Shown: positions 35,392 to 43,107, counted from the first letter of the stretch. The stretch is 64,000 nucleotides of DNA from Pseudomonas sp. B21-015 (GCF_024749285.1 NZ_CP087196.1:1178001-1242000); one strand, 5' to 3'. The notes: generated by a model not told the origin, from the letters alone. A program made the numbers and translations.

Positions 35392-36548
35392 GGTTTCGGC
35401 TCCGACCGGACCACTTGCGGTGGCTCAGTCAGTACCTGAACCGTCGAGCCGGGTTTGAGCCTCGATTGGCCGTCGCTGACCAGCACATCGCCCGGTTTCA
35501 CCCCTTTGATAATGTCCTGGCCACTGCCCTGATAAACCATCTGTACCTGAACGACTTCGACCTTGTCGCCGTTGACCCGGTACACGAAGTGTTGATCGAG
35601 GCCACGTTGCACGACGGTGGGCGGCACCACCAGTGCATTTTTATCCAGCGCTGTCTGAATCTTTACCGTCACCAGCAGGCCCGGCCAGAGTTTCTGTGCG
35701 GGGTTGGCGAATTCGGCCTTGGCGCGGATGGTGCCGGTGTTGGCGTTGATCTGGTTGTCGATCAGGGTCAGGTGGCCTTCGCCCAGCAGGTTGCCGGTTT
35801 CGCCGTCGGTGTCGGCACCGATGTAAGCCTTGACCGGCGTGTGCTGTGGATCGTTGATCAGGCCCTGCAGGATTGGCAGCATTTGCTGCGGCAGGGAAAA
35901 CTCCACGGCGATCGGGTCGATCTGGGTCACCGTGAACAAGCCTTGGGTGTCGGTCATGCGCAGGAAGTTGCCTTCATCCACCGTGCGAATACCGACGCGA
36001 CCGGTGACGGGCGAGCGAATCTGTGTGTAGGAAAGCTGCACCAGAGCGGCATCGATCGAGGCCTGATTGCCTTGGGCAGTGGCTTTGAGTTGATTGACCA
36101 GGGCTTGTTGCTGGTCGTAGGTCTGTTTGGACACGCCGTCGTCGACGCTCAGCAGTTTGTAACGTTTGAGGTTGACCTGCGCCACTTGCAGTTGCGCCTG
36201 ACTTTCGCCCAGTTGCGCTCGGGCCTGGTCGAGGCTGGCGCGGATCGAACGGTCGTCGATGGTGGCCAGCAGGTCACCTTTGTTCACCCGTTGGCCTTCC
36301 TTGACCAGCAGTTGGGTGAGGATGCCGTCGATTTGTGGACGCACCACCACGCTGTGCAAGGACAGCACCGAACCGATGCCGCTGACGTAGCGGGGTACAT
36401 CTTTTTCGACGACGCTGACCACCCGCACGGGAATGGCGGTGGAGGTGGTCAGTTTGGTCGTGGCGGGTTTGGCGGCGTACCACACGCCCAGCGCTGCCAG
36501 GACGATCAGAAGGGCGGCGAACAGGGCGATTTTTTTCTGAATTCGCAT
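35388..36548 (-). CDS. RND periplasmic adaptor (membrane fusion protein)
   Basis: The 386-residue adaptor has an N-terminal signal/anchor helix (about residues 7-26). The biotinyl-lipoyl halves are visible in VVRPQIDGILTQLLVKEGQRVNKGDLLATID (near 70-100) and IRSPVTGRVGIRTVDEGNFL (near 178-197). A helical hairpin lies between them (about 100-170), with beta-barrel and membrane-proximal domains after. It links the permease to an outer-membrane channel. As the first gene of the operon it is preceded by the candidate operator at 36618-36656. The ATG at 36548 gives the usual length. Confidence 0.92.
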   Translation of the reverse strand: MRIQKKIALFAALLIVLAALGVWYAAKPATTKLTTSTAIPVRVVSVVEKDVPRYVSGIGSVLSLHSVVVRPQIDGILTQLLVKEGQRVNKGDLLATIDDRSIRASLDQARAQLGESQAQLQVAQVNLKRYKLLSVDDGVSKQTYDQQQALVNQLKATAQGNQASIDAALVQLSYTQIRSPVTGRVGIRTVDEGNFLRMTDTQGLFTVTQIDPIAVEFSLPQQMLPILQGLINDPQHTPVKAYIGADTDGETGNLLGEGHLTLIDNQINANTGTIRAKAEFANPAQKLWPGLLVTVKIQTALDKNALVVPPTVVQRGLDQHFVYRVNGDKVEVVQVQMVYQGSGQDIIKGVKPGDVLVSDGQSRLKPGSTVQVLTEPPQVVRSEPKP

Positions 36549-36863
36549 GCGAGTGGGGCGCCGGGCAGAGTGGTCGGAGTTATGTCAGGTTCATACCCTC
36601 CTTTATAAACCTGTTAGCCCGTCAGGAGAGTGACGGGTAACTGACGGCGCTGTCAGTTTGGACCTCTTTGGATTGATGCTGATTCCCCGTGATCTCGCTC
36701 CACTGTAGGCGCGAGGCTTGCCCGCGAAGGCGGCAGGTCGGTCAGCACAAAACCCGACGGACTCGCTTGCGGCGTGAAGCTTGCGGCTCCCGACACAGGT
36801 ATACTGCCGTCTTTCGCGGCTCGCCTACCGGGCCCGACTCTTTGAGCATCACCCGGAGCTTTC
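36549..36863. promoter_or_regulatory. Divergent region between the efflux operon and the 85-residue ORF, with direct and inverted TGAC repeats
   Basis: No gene is supported in these 315 bases. From 36618 to 36656 there is a dense motif group: CCCGTCA (36618-36624) with TGACGGG (36631-36637), two TGACGG copies 11 bases apart (36631 and 36642), and CTGAC (36641) with GTCAG (36652). Direct repeats at 11-bp spacing are typical OmpR-family targets. On the minus strand a TATAAA lies at the expected distance before the adaptor gene. A single REP sits at 36703-36734. Confidence 0.55.
36703..36734. repeat. Single REP element
   Basis: The sequence CTGTAGGCGCGAGGCTTGCC and the following CGCGAAGGCGG is a diverged single copy of the REP found in pairs at 38505-38606. 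It has no mirrored partner within 100 bases. Confidence 0.5.
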
Positions 36864-37121
36864 ATGACTTCCCCGACACAACCGCCGGCTGCCGACGCTT
36901 TGAGCGACGACCAGGCAGATCTGCCAGACAGCGTCGACTCCAGCGCAGACAGCGAAACCAAAGCGGCGATTCCTGCGTTCAAGTTTCCGTTCAAGCCGGG
37001 CGAACTGGCCGCAGCGAAGAATGCCAGCCAGCCCTGGTACAAGAATGGCGCCAAGAACGGTCACACCAAGACACCGGGTGCAGCGCCTCCTGGTACCCGT
37101 CGTTCGATGGGTAAGCGCTGA
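36864..37121 (+). CDS. Small conserved-looking hypothetical protein, 85 residues
   Basis: I do not recognise a named family. The product begins with an acidic, Ser/Asp-rich half (SDDQADLPDSVDSSADSE, about residues 14-31). It ends in a basic, glycine/proline-rich tail (KNGAKNGHTKTPGAAPPGTR, about 60-80, then RSMGKR). It has no signal peptide or membrane helix, so it is probably cytosolic and largely disordered. The start follows a good site, CCGGAGCTTTC. Its length, ribosome binding site and non-random composition make it a likely real gene. It stands alone between the efflux operon promoter and a REPIN. Confidence 0.7.
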   Translation: MTSPTQPPAADALSDDQADLPDSVDSSADSETKAAIPAFKFPFKPGELAAAKNASQPWYKNGAKNGHTKTPGAAPPGTRRSMGKR

Positions 37122-37152
37122 GTTCTTACCTCTGCGGTGCCTGATCTATCGT

Positions 37153-37249
37153 CATCGCGAGCAGGCTCGCTCCCACAGTTGATCTTCATGAGACACAGCT
37201 ATTGTGTACGACGAAATCCACTGTGGGAGCGAGCCTGCTCGCGATGAGG
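37153..37249. repeat. REPIN: two inverted REP copies
   Basis: CATCGCGAGCAGGCTCGCTC (from 37153, then CCACAG) and its reverse complement CTGTGGGAGCGAGCCTGCTC (from 37221, then GCGATG) flank about 40 bases that differ between copies. The same paired unit occurs at 43108-43187. REP pairs of this form are non-autonomous elements mobilised by a RAYT transposase; none is encoded in the window. Confidence 0.85.
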
Positions 37250-37275
37250 CCATTAAATACAACATCCCCTCTGGC

Positions 37276-38025
37276 TCACGCCGCCCGCAGCGAAATAAAC
37301 GCATAGTTCAGCGGCGCTTCAGTCGCCACCAGCGCCCCGGCCGCCTGCACTTGCCCGGCAATATCATCGCCCGATACGTGAAATACCCATTCACCGCCAG
37401 CTCCCGCCAGTGATTGCTGCGCCACCTGATCAATGACCATGGCAAACGCCGTCATGTCCGGCAGATAAGCGGTAAAGCCATCGCCCTTCAGCGCTGTCTT
37501 CCGAATCCCCAATAGCGCACAAATCGCATCCTTGGTCTGAATCTCATCGCGATCCGCCTGCCGGGAGCGCTGGATCAATCCCGCCAGTTCCTGATCCACC
37601 AGCTCACCACCGATGATCAAATCCGGCCCTGTTTCCCACGACTCGGGCGGGCATTCCTTAACCGTCGGGTTGAACGGGATGTGCGGATTGATTTCCATCG
37701 GGTAGATGCGGCACACCAACGGTCGACGTTCGTAGATGCGACAGAGGTTGTCTTCGTCAAGATTCCGGCAAGGGCCGACGTTATAGGCGGCAAAGGTGAT
37801 CGCCACATGCGCCTCGCAGGCGCCGCTTCGAACCACCACCGAACGGCGCTCGGCGTGTTCGCGTTGTTGCGCTGGCAGGCCCAGGCCATTGGTGAGGAAG
37901 GCTTCCACCAGCACGATCACCTGACCGCCATCGGCCGCCCACATACGGGCTTCGGCCAGTGTCAGGGGCACATGGTGGTCGGTGCAGCATTTGCCACAAC
38001 CTACGCAGGAAAACGGTGTATTCAT
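37276..38025 (-). CDS. YkgJ-type cysteine-cluster protein (putative metal/Fe-S chelating)
   Basis: The 249-residue product starts MNTPFSCVGCGKCCTDHH. The CxxCxxCC cluster, a later Cys in NVGPCRNLDEDNLCRIYERRP, and LVCRIYPMEINPHIP together form the UPF0153/YkgJ (CxxCxxCC) family motif. These cysteines are thought to bind zinc or an iron-sulfur cluster; the biological role is not established. The ATG at 38025 places the motif at the N terminus; an earlier in-frame ATG at 38073 has no family support. The gene is monocistronic, with a REPIN downstream and the small exported protein gene upstream. Confidence 0.85.
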   Translation of the reverse strand: MNTPFSCVGCGKCCTDHHVPLTLAEARMWAADGGQVIVLVEAFLTNGLGLPAQQREHAERRSVVVRSGACEAHVAITFAAYNVGPCRNLDEDNLCRIYERRPLVCRIYPMEINPHIPFNPTVKECPPESWETGPDLIIGGELVDQELAGLIQRSRQADRDEIQTKDAICALLGIRKTALKGDGFTAYLPDMTAFAMVIDQVAQQSLAGAGGEWVFHVSGDDIAGQVQAAGALVATEAPLNYAFISLRAA

Positions 38026-38108
38026 TGAGCGGCCAGTGACCTGTGAGGATATGAAATGGCGACAAAAAGCCACCGCAAAGGCCTGTGTCGAAGCAAGTTA
38101 TGCGCCAG

Positions 38109-38435
38109 TCACTGCGCTTTTGCCGTTGGGCGGATCGAGTCCCATTCGGTCACGTAGGCGGTTTTGCTCTTCTTGTTGTAGAGGCACAGCTCGGTGCCTT
38201 GCTGGCCTTTCATGTGTTTTTGCGGGTACTGGCCTTGCAGCAGGAGCGCGGTGTAACCGACCCGGTCATCGAACTGCGCGGCGTTGCCGACGGGTTTGGT
38301 GTTCTTCAGGCCGCTGGCCTGTGTGCAACTGGCGAGTACGGCTTTGTCGTAGGCGGCCCAGGCGTCGGGGCTGGAGGCGTGGGCCTGGGTGGCGAGGGTG
38401 GTGAGGCAGAGGACGGTCAGGGTGGTGGCTTTCAT
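38109..38435 (-). CDS. Small exported protein, 108 residues, unknown function
   Basis: The product has a clear Sec signal peptide (MKATTLTVLCLTTLATQAHA, cleavage after AHA), leaving a mature protein of about 88 residues with two cysteines (in VLASCTQ and TELCLYN) that could form a disulfide. The segment FDDRVGYTALLLQGQYPQKHMKGQQG has no family that I recognise. The ATG at 38435 was chosen for its signal peptide; the frame extends further upstream into a REP element and is not credible there. The gene lies between the YkgJ-type gene and a REPIN. Confidence 0.72.
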   Translation of the reverse strand: MKATTLTVLCLTTLATQAHASSPDAWAAYDKAVLASCTQASGLKNTKPVGNAAQFDDRVGYTALLLQGQYPQKHMKGQQGTELCLYNKKSKTAYVTEWDSIRPTAKAQ

Positions 38436-38504
38436 GATCAGGCATCCTTGGCGTGTAGTGGTCGGGGTCGGAGTATGCCTGATGGTTTGATGTTGGTTGT
38501 GCGG

Positions 38505-38606
38505 GCCTCTTCGCGAGCAAGCCCGCTCCCACAGTGGATTTTCGTTGTACACAAAATGTGTGTTTCATGAAGATCAACTGTGGAAGCGGGCTTGCTCGCG
38601 AAGGCG
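38505..38606. repeat. REPIN: two inverted REP copies (GCTTGC variant)
   Basis: GCCTCTTCGCGAGCAAGCCC (from 38505, then GCTCCCACAG) is mirrored by CTGTGGAAGCGGGCTTGCTC (from 38578, then GCGAAGGC). About 43 bases lie between the arms. The core differs from the 37.2 and 43.1 kb pairs (AAGCCCGC versus AGGCTCGC), so at least two subfamilies are present. Confidence 0.85.
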
Positions 38607-38611
38607 GTGTG

Positions 38612-39097
38612 TCAGACAGGCACGGGCTCCCGGCGGACTACATACATCCCGGCACTTTCATACAAACGCTGCGCCCGAAGGTTGTTTTCAAGCACCTTCA
38701 GATCCACAAAACCTTCGCGGCGCTGCTGAAACACCTTGAAAGCATGCAGCAGCAGTGCACGGCCAAGTCCGAGGCCTTGAGCGCGCGGATGCACCACCAG
38801 GTTTTTGATATAGGCACTGGTCCAGCACTGGGCGACGCCGACGATACCTTCGGCATCCAGGGCGATGAAGCACAGTGTCGGGTCGTATTCGGGATCGGTT
38901 TCGAAACGCTGTTGCCAGACTTCCAGCGCCGGCACTTGACCGCCGCCGTCGAGATGACCCAGCGCCATCAAACGGTGGATGGACTCGGCGAGTTCCGGGC
39001 GGTACTCGGTCAGTTCAACCCCATCTGGCCAGTTGATGGCTGGCACAACCTCTGTCAGGTTGCGCCGCATCAGCCAGCAAAACGCCTCGGCCAACAC
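38612..39097 (-). CDS. GNAT-family N-acetyltransferase
   Basis: The 161-residue product has the GNAT fold: an N-terminal segment VELTEYRPELAESIHRLM, a central beta strand with LCFIALDAEGIVGVAQCW, and the acetyl-CoA pyrophosphate loop VVHPRAQGLGLGRALLLHAF (the R/Q-x-x-G-x-G/A motif). FQQRREGFVDLKVLENNLRAQRLYESAGM follows. The substrate is not predictable. A GTG at 39097 directly abuts the cheV stop and has AAGG upstream; an ATG at 39070 would give 152 residues and still keep the whole domain. It is probably co-transcribed with cheV. Confidence 0.85.
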   Translation of the reverse strand: MLAEAFCWLMRRNLTEVVPAINWPDGVELTEYRPELAESIHRLMALGHLDGGGQVPALEVWQQRFETDPEYDPTLCFIALDAEGIVGVAQCWTSAYIKNLVVHPRAQGLGLGRALLLHAFKVFQQRREGFVDLKVLENNLRAQRLYESAGMYVVRREPVPV

Positions 39098-40000
39098 TCA
39101 GTGACCTTGTTCGGCGACGGCCCTGGCCGCCTCGATCAGGCACCTGGTCAGTTCCGGCGAGGAGAACTTGGTCAGCACCCCGTTGGCCCCGGCCAGTCGA
39201 GCCTTCTCGCTGTTCATCGCGCTGTCCAGCGACGTGTGCAGCAGTACATAGAGGTGTGAGAAGTCCGGAGTTTCCCGCAATGTGCGAGTGAAGGCGTAAC
39301 CGTCCATCTCCGACATTTCGATGTCCGAGACGATCAGGTTGATCTGCTGGGCGGTGCCTTGCAGGTCCAGCAGGCAATCGATGGCTTCCTTGGCACTGCG
39401 GGCAGTGTGGCATTGCAGGCCGAGGTTGCGCAGGGTGTGCACCGATTGTTGCAGGGCGACCTGGCTGTCATCGACCACCAGAATCCGCGCATTGCCCAGG
39501 ACTTCAGCCTCTTCCATGCTCAGTTCGGTCGGGGTCATTTCGATCTGCGCCGGCGCGATGCCGTGGATGACCTTTTCGATGTCCAGCACTTGCACCAGAG
39601 TGCCATCCACCGAAGTCACGCCGGTGATGTACGAGCGCACACCGCCGGAGCCGAAGGGTGGCGGGCGGATGTCGGTGGTCAGACAGTGGACGATTTTGCT
39701 CACCGCCTGAACGTGCAGGCCCTGCTTGGAGCGGCTGACGTCGGTGACGATCAGGCAGCCACCGTTGGGGTCTTCCAGGGGGCGCTCGCCGATGGCGCGG
39801 CTCAGGTCGATCACCGACAGCGACGCGCCGCGCAGGGTGGCGATGCCTTTGACGTGGGGGTGCGACTCCGGCAGCTTGGTCAGCGGCGGGCAGGGGATGA
39901 TTTCGCTGACTTTCAGCAGGTTGATCGCCATCAGCTTGCCGCTGCGCAAGGTAAACAGCAGAAGCGAAAGTGAGTCTGCGCGGGCTTTATTGGAAGACAT
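39098..40000 (-). CDS. cheV: Chemotaxis coupling protein CheV (CheW domain plus receiver)
   Basis: The 300-residue product has an N-terminal CheW-like domain (about residues 10-155: FTLRSGKLMAINLLKVSEIIPCP, HPHVKGIATLRGASLSVIDLSRAIG, YITGVTSVDGTLVQVLDIEKVI). A C-terminal receiver follows (about 172-298: ARILVVDDSQVALQQ; phospho-acceptor Asp in NLIVSDIEMSEMDGYAF). CheV links receptors to CheA and its receiver acts as an adaptation or phosphate-sink module. The ATG at 40000 begins MSSNKARADS; the frame extends 16 codons upstream without need. No other che gene is adjacent. Confidence 0.92.
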   Translation of the reverse strand: MSSNKARADSLSLLLFTLRSGKLMAINLLKVSEIIPCPPLTKLPESHPHVKGIATLRGASLSVIDLSRAIGERPLEDPNGGCLIVTDVSRSKQGLHVQAVSKIVHCLTTDIRPPPFGSGGVRSYITGVTSVDGTLVQVLDIEKVIHGIAPAQIEMTPTELSMEEAEVLGNARILVVDDSQVALQQSVHTLRNLGLQCHTARSAKEAIDCLLDLQGTAQQINLIVSDIEMSEMDGYAFTRTLRETPDFSHLYVLLHTSLDSAMNSEKARLAGANGVLTKFSSPELTRCLIEAARAVAEQGH

Positions 40001-40118
40001 AAAAACCTTCTGTGGAGAAAGGTGATGGGCGATTACGAGCATCGCCAACAGCTATCGATGCCGGGTTATCGACTTGTCGGGGGCAGGCTTTAGTGCCAAT
40101 AAATGTTGAGTAGATCAA

Positions 40119-40190
40119 AAGATCGCAGCCTTCGGCAGCTCCTACAGGGGATTGCGGTCAATGTAGGCGCTGCCGAAGGCTGCGATCTTG
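40119..40190. repeat. Large inverted repeat with 28-bp arms (REP-like, GATCGCAGCCTTCGG type)
   Basis: The arm at 40119-40146 begins AAGATCGCAGCCTTCGGCAG and ends CTCCTACA. It is mirrored at 40162-40189, which begins TGTAGGCGCTGCCGAAGGCT, with one mismatch, around a 15-base loop. It ends three bases before the norR stop codon, between norR and cheV. It shares the CTGCCGAAGG core with the short palindromes at 5184 and 61107, so it looks like a paired version of that class. Confidence 0.8.
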
Positions 40191-40192
40191 GC

Positions 40193-41746
40193 TTATTTCA
40201 TGCCCAACCGCTTGGCCATCCGCCCCAGATTCGCCCGATCCAGACCCAGCTCCCGCGCCGTGCTGGCCCAGTTGTGCTGGTGCCGTTCCAGGCAAGCGCT
40301 GATCAGTTGGCGCTGATAATGCTCGGTGGCCGCACGCAAATCCCCTGAAACCAGCTCAGCCGCCGGCGCGGCAACCACCGGCTCCGGCGCGTGCTCAACG
40401 CTGCCATTGGGCAAGTCCAGATCCGCCGCGCTCAAACTGAGAATCTTCGGCCGTTCCTTGCAGTTACCCAAGGCTTTCAATGCACTGCGGCCAATCAAAT
40501 GCTCCAGCTCCCGCACGTTCCCTGGCCAACCATACGCCAGCAGGGCCGCTTGGGCATCGCTGGTCAGGCGCAGGCTATTGAGGCCCATGCGTGAGCGGTT
40601 TTGCTCCAGGAAGTAGCCGCTGAGCAACAGCACATCCCGACCGCGATCCCGCAGGGCGGGCACCAGCAGCGGGTAAACGCTGAGGCGATGATAGAAGTCG
40701 GCACGGTAGCGACCGCTGCGAACTTCCTCGGCCAGATCGCGGTTGGTCGCTGCGATCAGTCGCACGTCGACCTGATGTTCCTTGTCCGATCCCAGTCGCT
40801 GCAATTGCCCGCTCTGCAACACCCTCAGCAATTTAGCCTGCACCGTCAGTGACAGTTCGCCCACTTCATCGAGAAACAACGTGCCGCCATTGGCCAGTTC
40901 GAACTTGCCGCGACGATCACTCGTCGCCCCGGTGAAGGCTCCGCGCACATGGCCGAACAGTTCGCTCTCCACCAGGGTGTCCGGCAGGGCGGCGCAGTTG
41001 AGGCTGATGATCGGTTTGGCGGCCCGTGGCGACGCCGCGTGGATGGCTTGGGCCACCAGCTCTTTGCCGACCCCGGTTTCCCCGGTGATCAGCACCGTCA
41101 GGTCGCTGCCGCCCACCAGGTTGATCTCTTCCACCAAGCGTTTGTGAGCCTTGCTCTGGCCGATCATTTCGCGGTTTTGCTGGCCGCTGGCCTGACGGTA
41201 AACCTCGGCGCGCTGGTGTTCGTCTTCGGCGCGATTGGCCAGCCGTTCGATGCGCTCGGCGGCGTTGACCGTGGCGGCGGCGAGGCTGGCGAAGGCTTGC
41301 AGGGCATCTAGCTCGATCGGTTCGAAGCGTTCAGGGGCGAGGGCGTCGAGGGTCAGCAGACCCCACGGGCGCTCGTCGATAAACAACGGGCAGCCCATGC
41401 AGTCGTGGACTTCCAGGTGATCGTGCAGGCCGTCGACCAGGCCGTCATAAGGATCGGGCAAATCGCTGTCGGCGGCGAAGCGAGTCGGGCCGGAACTGCT
41501 GAGCAGCGTTTCGAACCGCGGGTGTTCGCTGACCTTGAAACGTCGGCCGAGGGTGTCGGTGCTCAACCCGTCCACGGCCAGCGGCACCAGCCATTCGCCG
41601 TCGAGTCGCAGCAGGGCGGCGGCGTCGCAAGGGAGTAGGGCGCGCATGGCTTCGAGCAGGCGTCGGTAGCGCTCGCCTTCGGGCAGTTCGCGGGACAGGT
41701 CGGAAACCAGGGGCAGCAGAGTGGTGAGCAGTAATTTTGCAGTCAT
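40193..41746 (-). CDS. norR: Nitric-oxide-responsive sigma-54 activator (NorR/FhpR)
   Basis: The 517-residue regulator has an N-terminal GAF domain (about 20-180; iron-nitrosyl sensor in the family) and a central AAA+ domain with Walker A GETGVGKE and the sigma-54-contacting loop GAFTGATSD. Its C-terminal Fis-type helix-turn-helix is ASTARELGLDRANLGRMAKRLG. NO releases inhibition of the ATPase by the GAF domain. It diverges from hmp, and the three GT-N7-AC sites between them fit NorR binding. In Pseudomonas the equivalent regulator next to the flavohaemoglobin gene is called FhpR. One site covers this gene's own start, suggesting autoregulation. Confidence 0.93.
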   Translation of the reverse strand: MTAKLLLTTLLPLVSDLSRELPEGERYRRLLEAMRALLPCDAAALLRLDGEWLVPLAVDGLSTDTLGRRFKVSEHPRFETLLSSSGPTRFAADSDLPDPYDGLVDGLHDHLEVHDCMGCPLFIDERPWGLLTLDALAPERFEPIELDALQAFASLAAATVNAAERIERLANRAEDEHQRAEVYRQASGQQNREMIGQSKAHKRLVEEINLVGGSDLTVLITGETGVGKELVAQAIHAASPRAAKPIISLNCAALPDTLVESELFGHVRGAFTGATSDRRGKFELANGGTLFLDEVGELSLTVQAKLLRVLQSGQLQRLGSDKEHQVDVRLIAATNRDLAEEVRSGRYRADFYHRLSVYPLLVPALRDRGRDVLLLSGYFLEQNRSRMGLNSLRLTSDAQAALLAYGWPGNVRELEHLIGRSALKALGNCKERPKILSLSAADLDLPNGSVEHAPEPVVAAPAAELVSGDLRAATEHYQRQLISACLERHQHNWASTARELGLDRANLGRMAKRLGMK

Positions 41747-41797
41747 AATGACTCCGTGTAGTCGGTATGACTATAAAGCGTCGTGTGTCCATATGAC
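41742..41797. promoter_or_regulatory. Three NorR enhancer sites (GT-N7-AC)
   Basis: GTCATAATGAC (41742-41752), GTCGGTATGAC (41761-41771) and GTCCATATGAC (41787-41797) all fit the GT-N7-AC NorR consensus and share the stricter form GTC-N5-GAC. Start-to-start distances are 19 and 26 bases. The first contains the norR start codon. Three sites upstream of a sigma-54 promoter is the arrangement known for E. coli norVW. Confidence 0.85.
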
Positions 41798-41837
41798 TAC
41801 TTTGTTTTTAACTAGTTGATTTATAGCGTTTTAATTG

Positions 41838-41855
41838 TTGGCATGGAAACTGATA
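41838..41855 (+). promoter_or_regulatory. Candidate sigma-54 promoter of hmp
   Basis: TTGGCATGGAAACTGAT matches the -24/-12 pattern: the GG (41840-41841) is in place, and the -12 dinucleotide is GA (41852-41853) instead of GC. The distance to the NorR sites and to the ATG at 41894 is appropriate. The imperfect -12 lowers certainty. Confidence 0.65.
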
Positions 41856-41893
41856 CGTAAGGGTTATTCATATAAAGCCCAGGAGTCGCTCTT

Positions 41894-43075
41894 ATGCTTA
41901 GCGTTCAAGACCGTGCCATCGTCAAGTCCACCGTGCCGCTGCTGGAAAGCGGCGGCGAAGCGTTGATCACTCACTTCTACCGCATGATGCTCTCCGAATA
42001 CCCGGAGGTCCGCCCGCTGTTCAACCAGGCCCACCAGGCCAGCGGCGATCAGCCTCGCGCCCTGGCCAATGGTGTCTTGATGTACGCGCGGCACATCGAC
42101 CAGCTCGATCAGTTGGGCGACCTGGTGGCCAAGATCATCAACAAGCACGTGGCTTTGCAAATCCTCCCGGAACATTACCCGATTGTGGGTAGCTGCCTGT
42201 TGCGGGCGATCTCCGAAGTGCTGGGCGAAGAGATTGCCACGCCTGAAGTGATGAGCGCGTGGGGTGCGGCTTACGGTCAATTGGCCGAGATCCTGATCGG
42301 CGCCGAAGCCAGCATCTACGACCAGAAAGAGCAGGCTCCGGGCGGCTGGCGTGGCGCGCGGGAATTCATCGTGGCGGCCAAGGTCGAGGAAAGCGCGGAA
42401 ATCACCTCGTTCTACTTCGAACCGGCCGACAAAGGCCCGATTCTCGCGGCAGAGCCCGGCCAGTACATCGGCATGAAACTGATCCTCGATGGCGAAGAAA
42501 TTCGGCGTAACTATTCGCTGTCGGCGCTGGCCAACAAGGGCCAGTACCGCATCAGCGTCAAGCGCGAAACCGGCGGCCGCGCTTCCAACCATTTGCACGA
42601 TCAACTGCACGTCGGCGCGAGCATCATGCTGTTCCCGCCAGCGGGCGACTTCACCCTGACCGCCAGCGACAAACCGCTGGTGCTGATCAGTGGCGGCGTG
42701 GGCATCACCCCGACGCTGGCGATGCTCGAAGCGGCGCTGGCGACCGAGCGGCCAGTGCATTTTATCCACTGCGCACGCAACGGTAGCGTTCATGCCTTCC
42801 GCGACTGGATCGATGGCCTGGCCGAGCGTCATCCGCAGCTCAAGCGTTTCTATTGCTATGCCGAAGACGATGGCGTCAGCCCGGCGGCGGACAAGGTTGG
42901 CCTGTTGAGCCAGGAGCAACTGGGCGAATGGCTGCCGCAGCAGCGCGATGTGGATGCTTACTTCCTGGGGCCTAAAGGCTTCATGGCGGCGATCAAGCGT
43001 CACCTCAAGGCCTTGGGGGTGCCGGAGAAGCAAAGCCGTTATGAGTTCTTCGGGCCGGCCGCGACGTTGGAATAA
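41894..43075 (+). CDS. hmp: Flavohaemoglobin, nitric oxide dioxygenase
   Basis: Hmp oxidises NO to nitrate with O2 and NAD(P)H. The 393-residue product has an N-terminal globin (1-140; proximal His H85 in NKHVALQILPEHYPIVGS). A FAD domain with RRNYSLSALANKGQYRISVKRE and an NAD domain with LISGGVGITPTLAMLEAAL follow, and the C terminus is SRYEFFGPAATLE. AGGAG lies eight bases before the ATG. It diverges from the NO-responsive activator, so induction by NO through sigma-54 is expected. In Pseudomonas it is also called fhp. Confidence 0.97.
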   Translation: MLSVQDRAIVKSTVPLLESGGEALITHFYRMMLSEYPEVRPLFNQAHQASGDQPRALANGVLMYARHIDQLDQLGDLVAKIINKHVALQILPEHYPIVGSCLLRAISEVLGEEIATPEVMSAWGAAYGQLAEILIGAEASIYDQKEQAPGGWRGAREFIVAAKVEESAEITSFYFEPADKGPILAAEPGQYIGMKLILDGEEIRRNYSLSALANKGQYRISVKRETGGRASNHLHDQLHVGASIMLFPPAGDFTLTASDKPLVLISGGVGITPTLAMLEAALATERPVHFIHCARNGSVHAFRDWIDGLAERHPQLKRFYCYAEDDGVSPAADKVGLLSQEQLGEWLPQQRDVDAYFLGPKGFMAAIKRHLKALGVPEKQSRYEFFGPAATLE

Positions 43076-43107
43076 ACCTGTAGGCGACCGGGAAACCGAG
43101 TTGCCTT

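Noticed and set aside
35232..36608. 458-codon plus-strand open frame opposite the adaptor gene
   Set aside because: The minus-strand adaptor has lipoyl motifs and operon overlap; the reverse frame has neither start signal nor domain.
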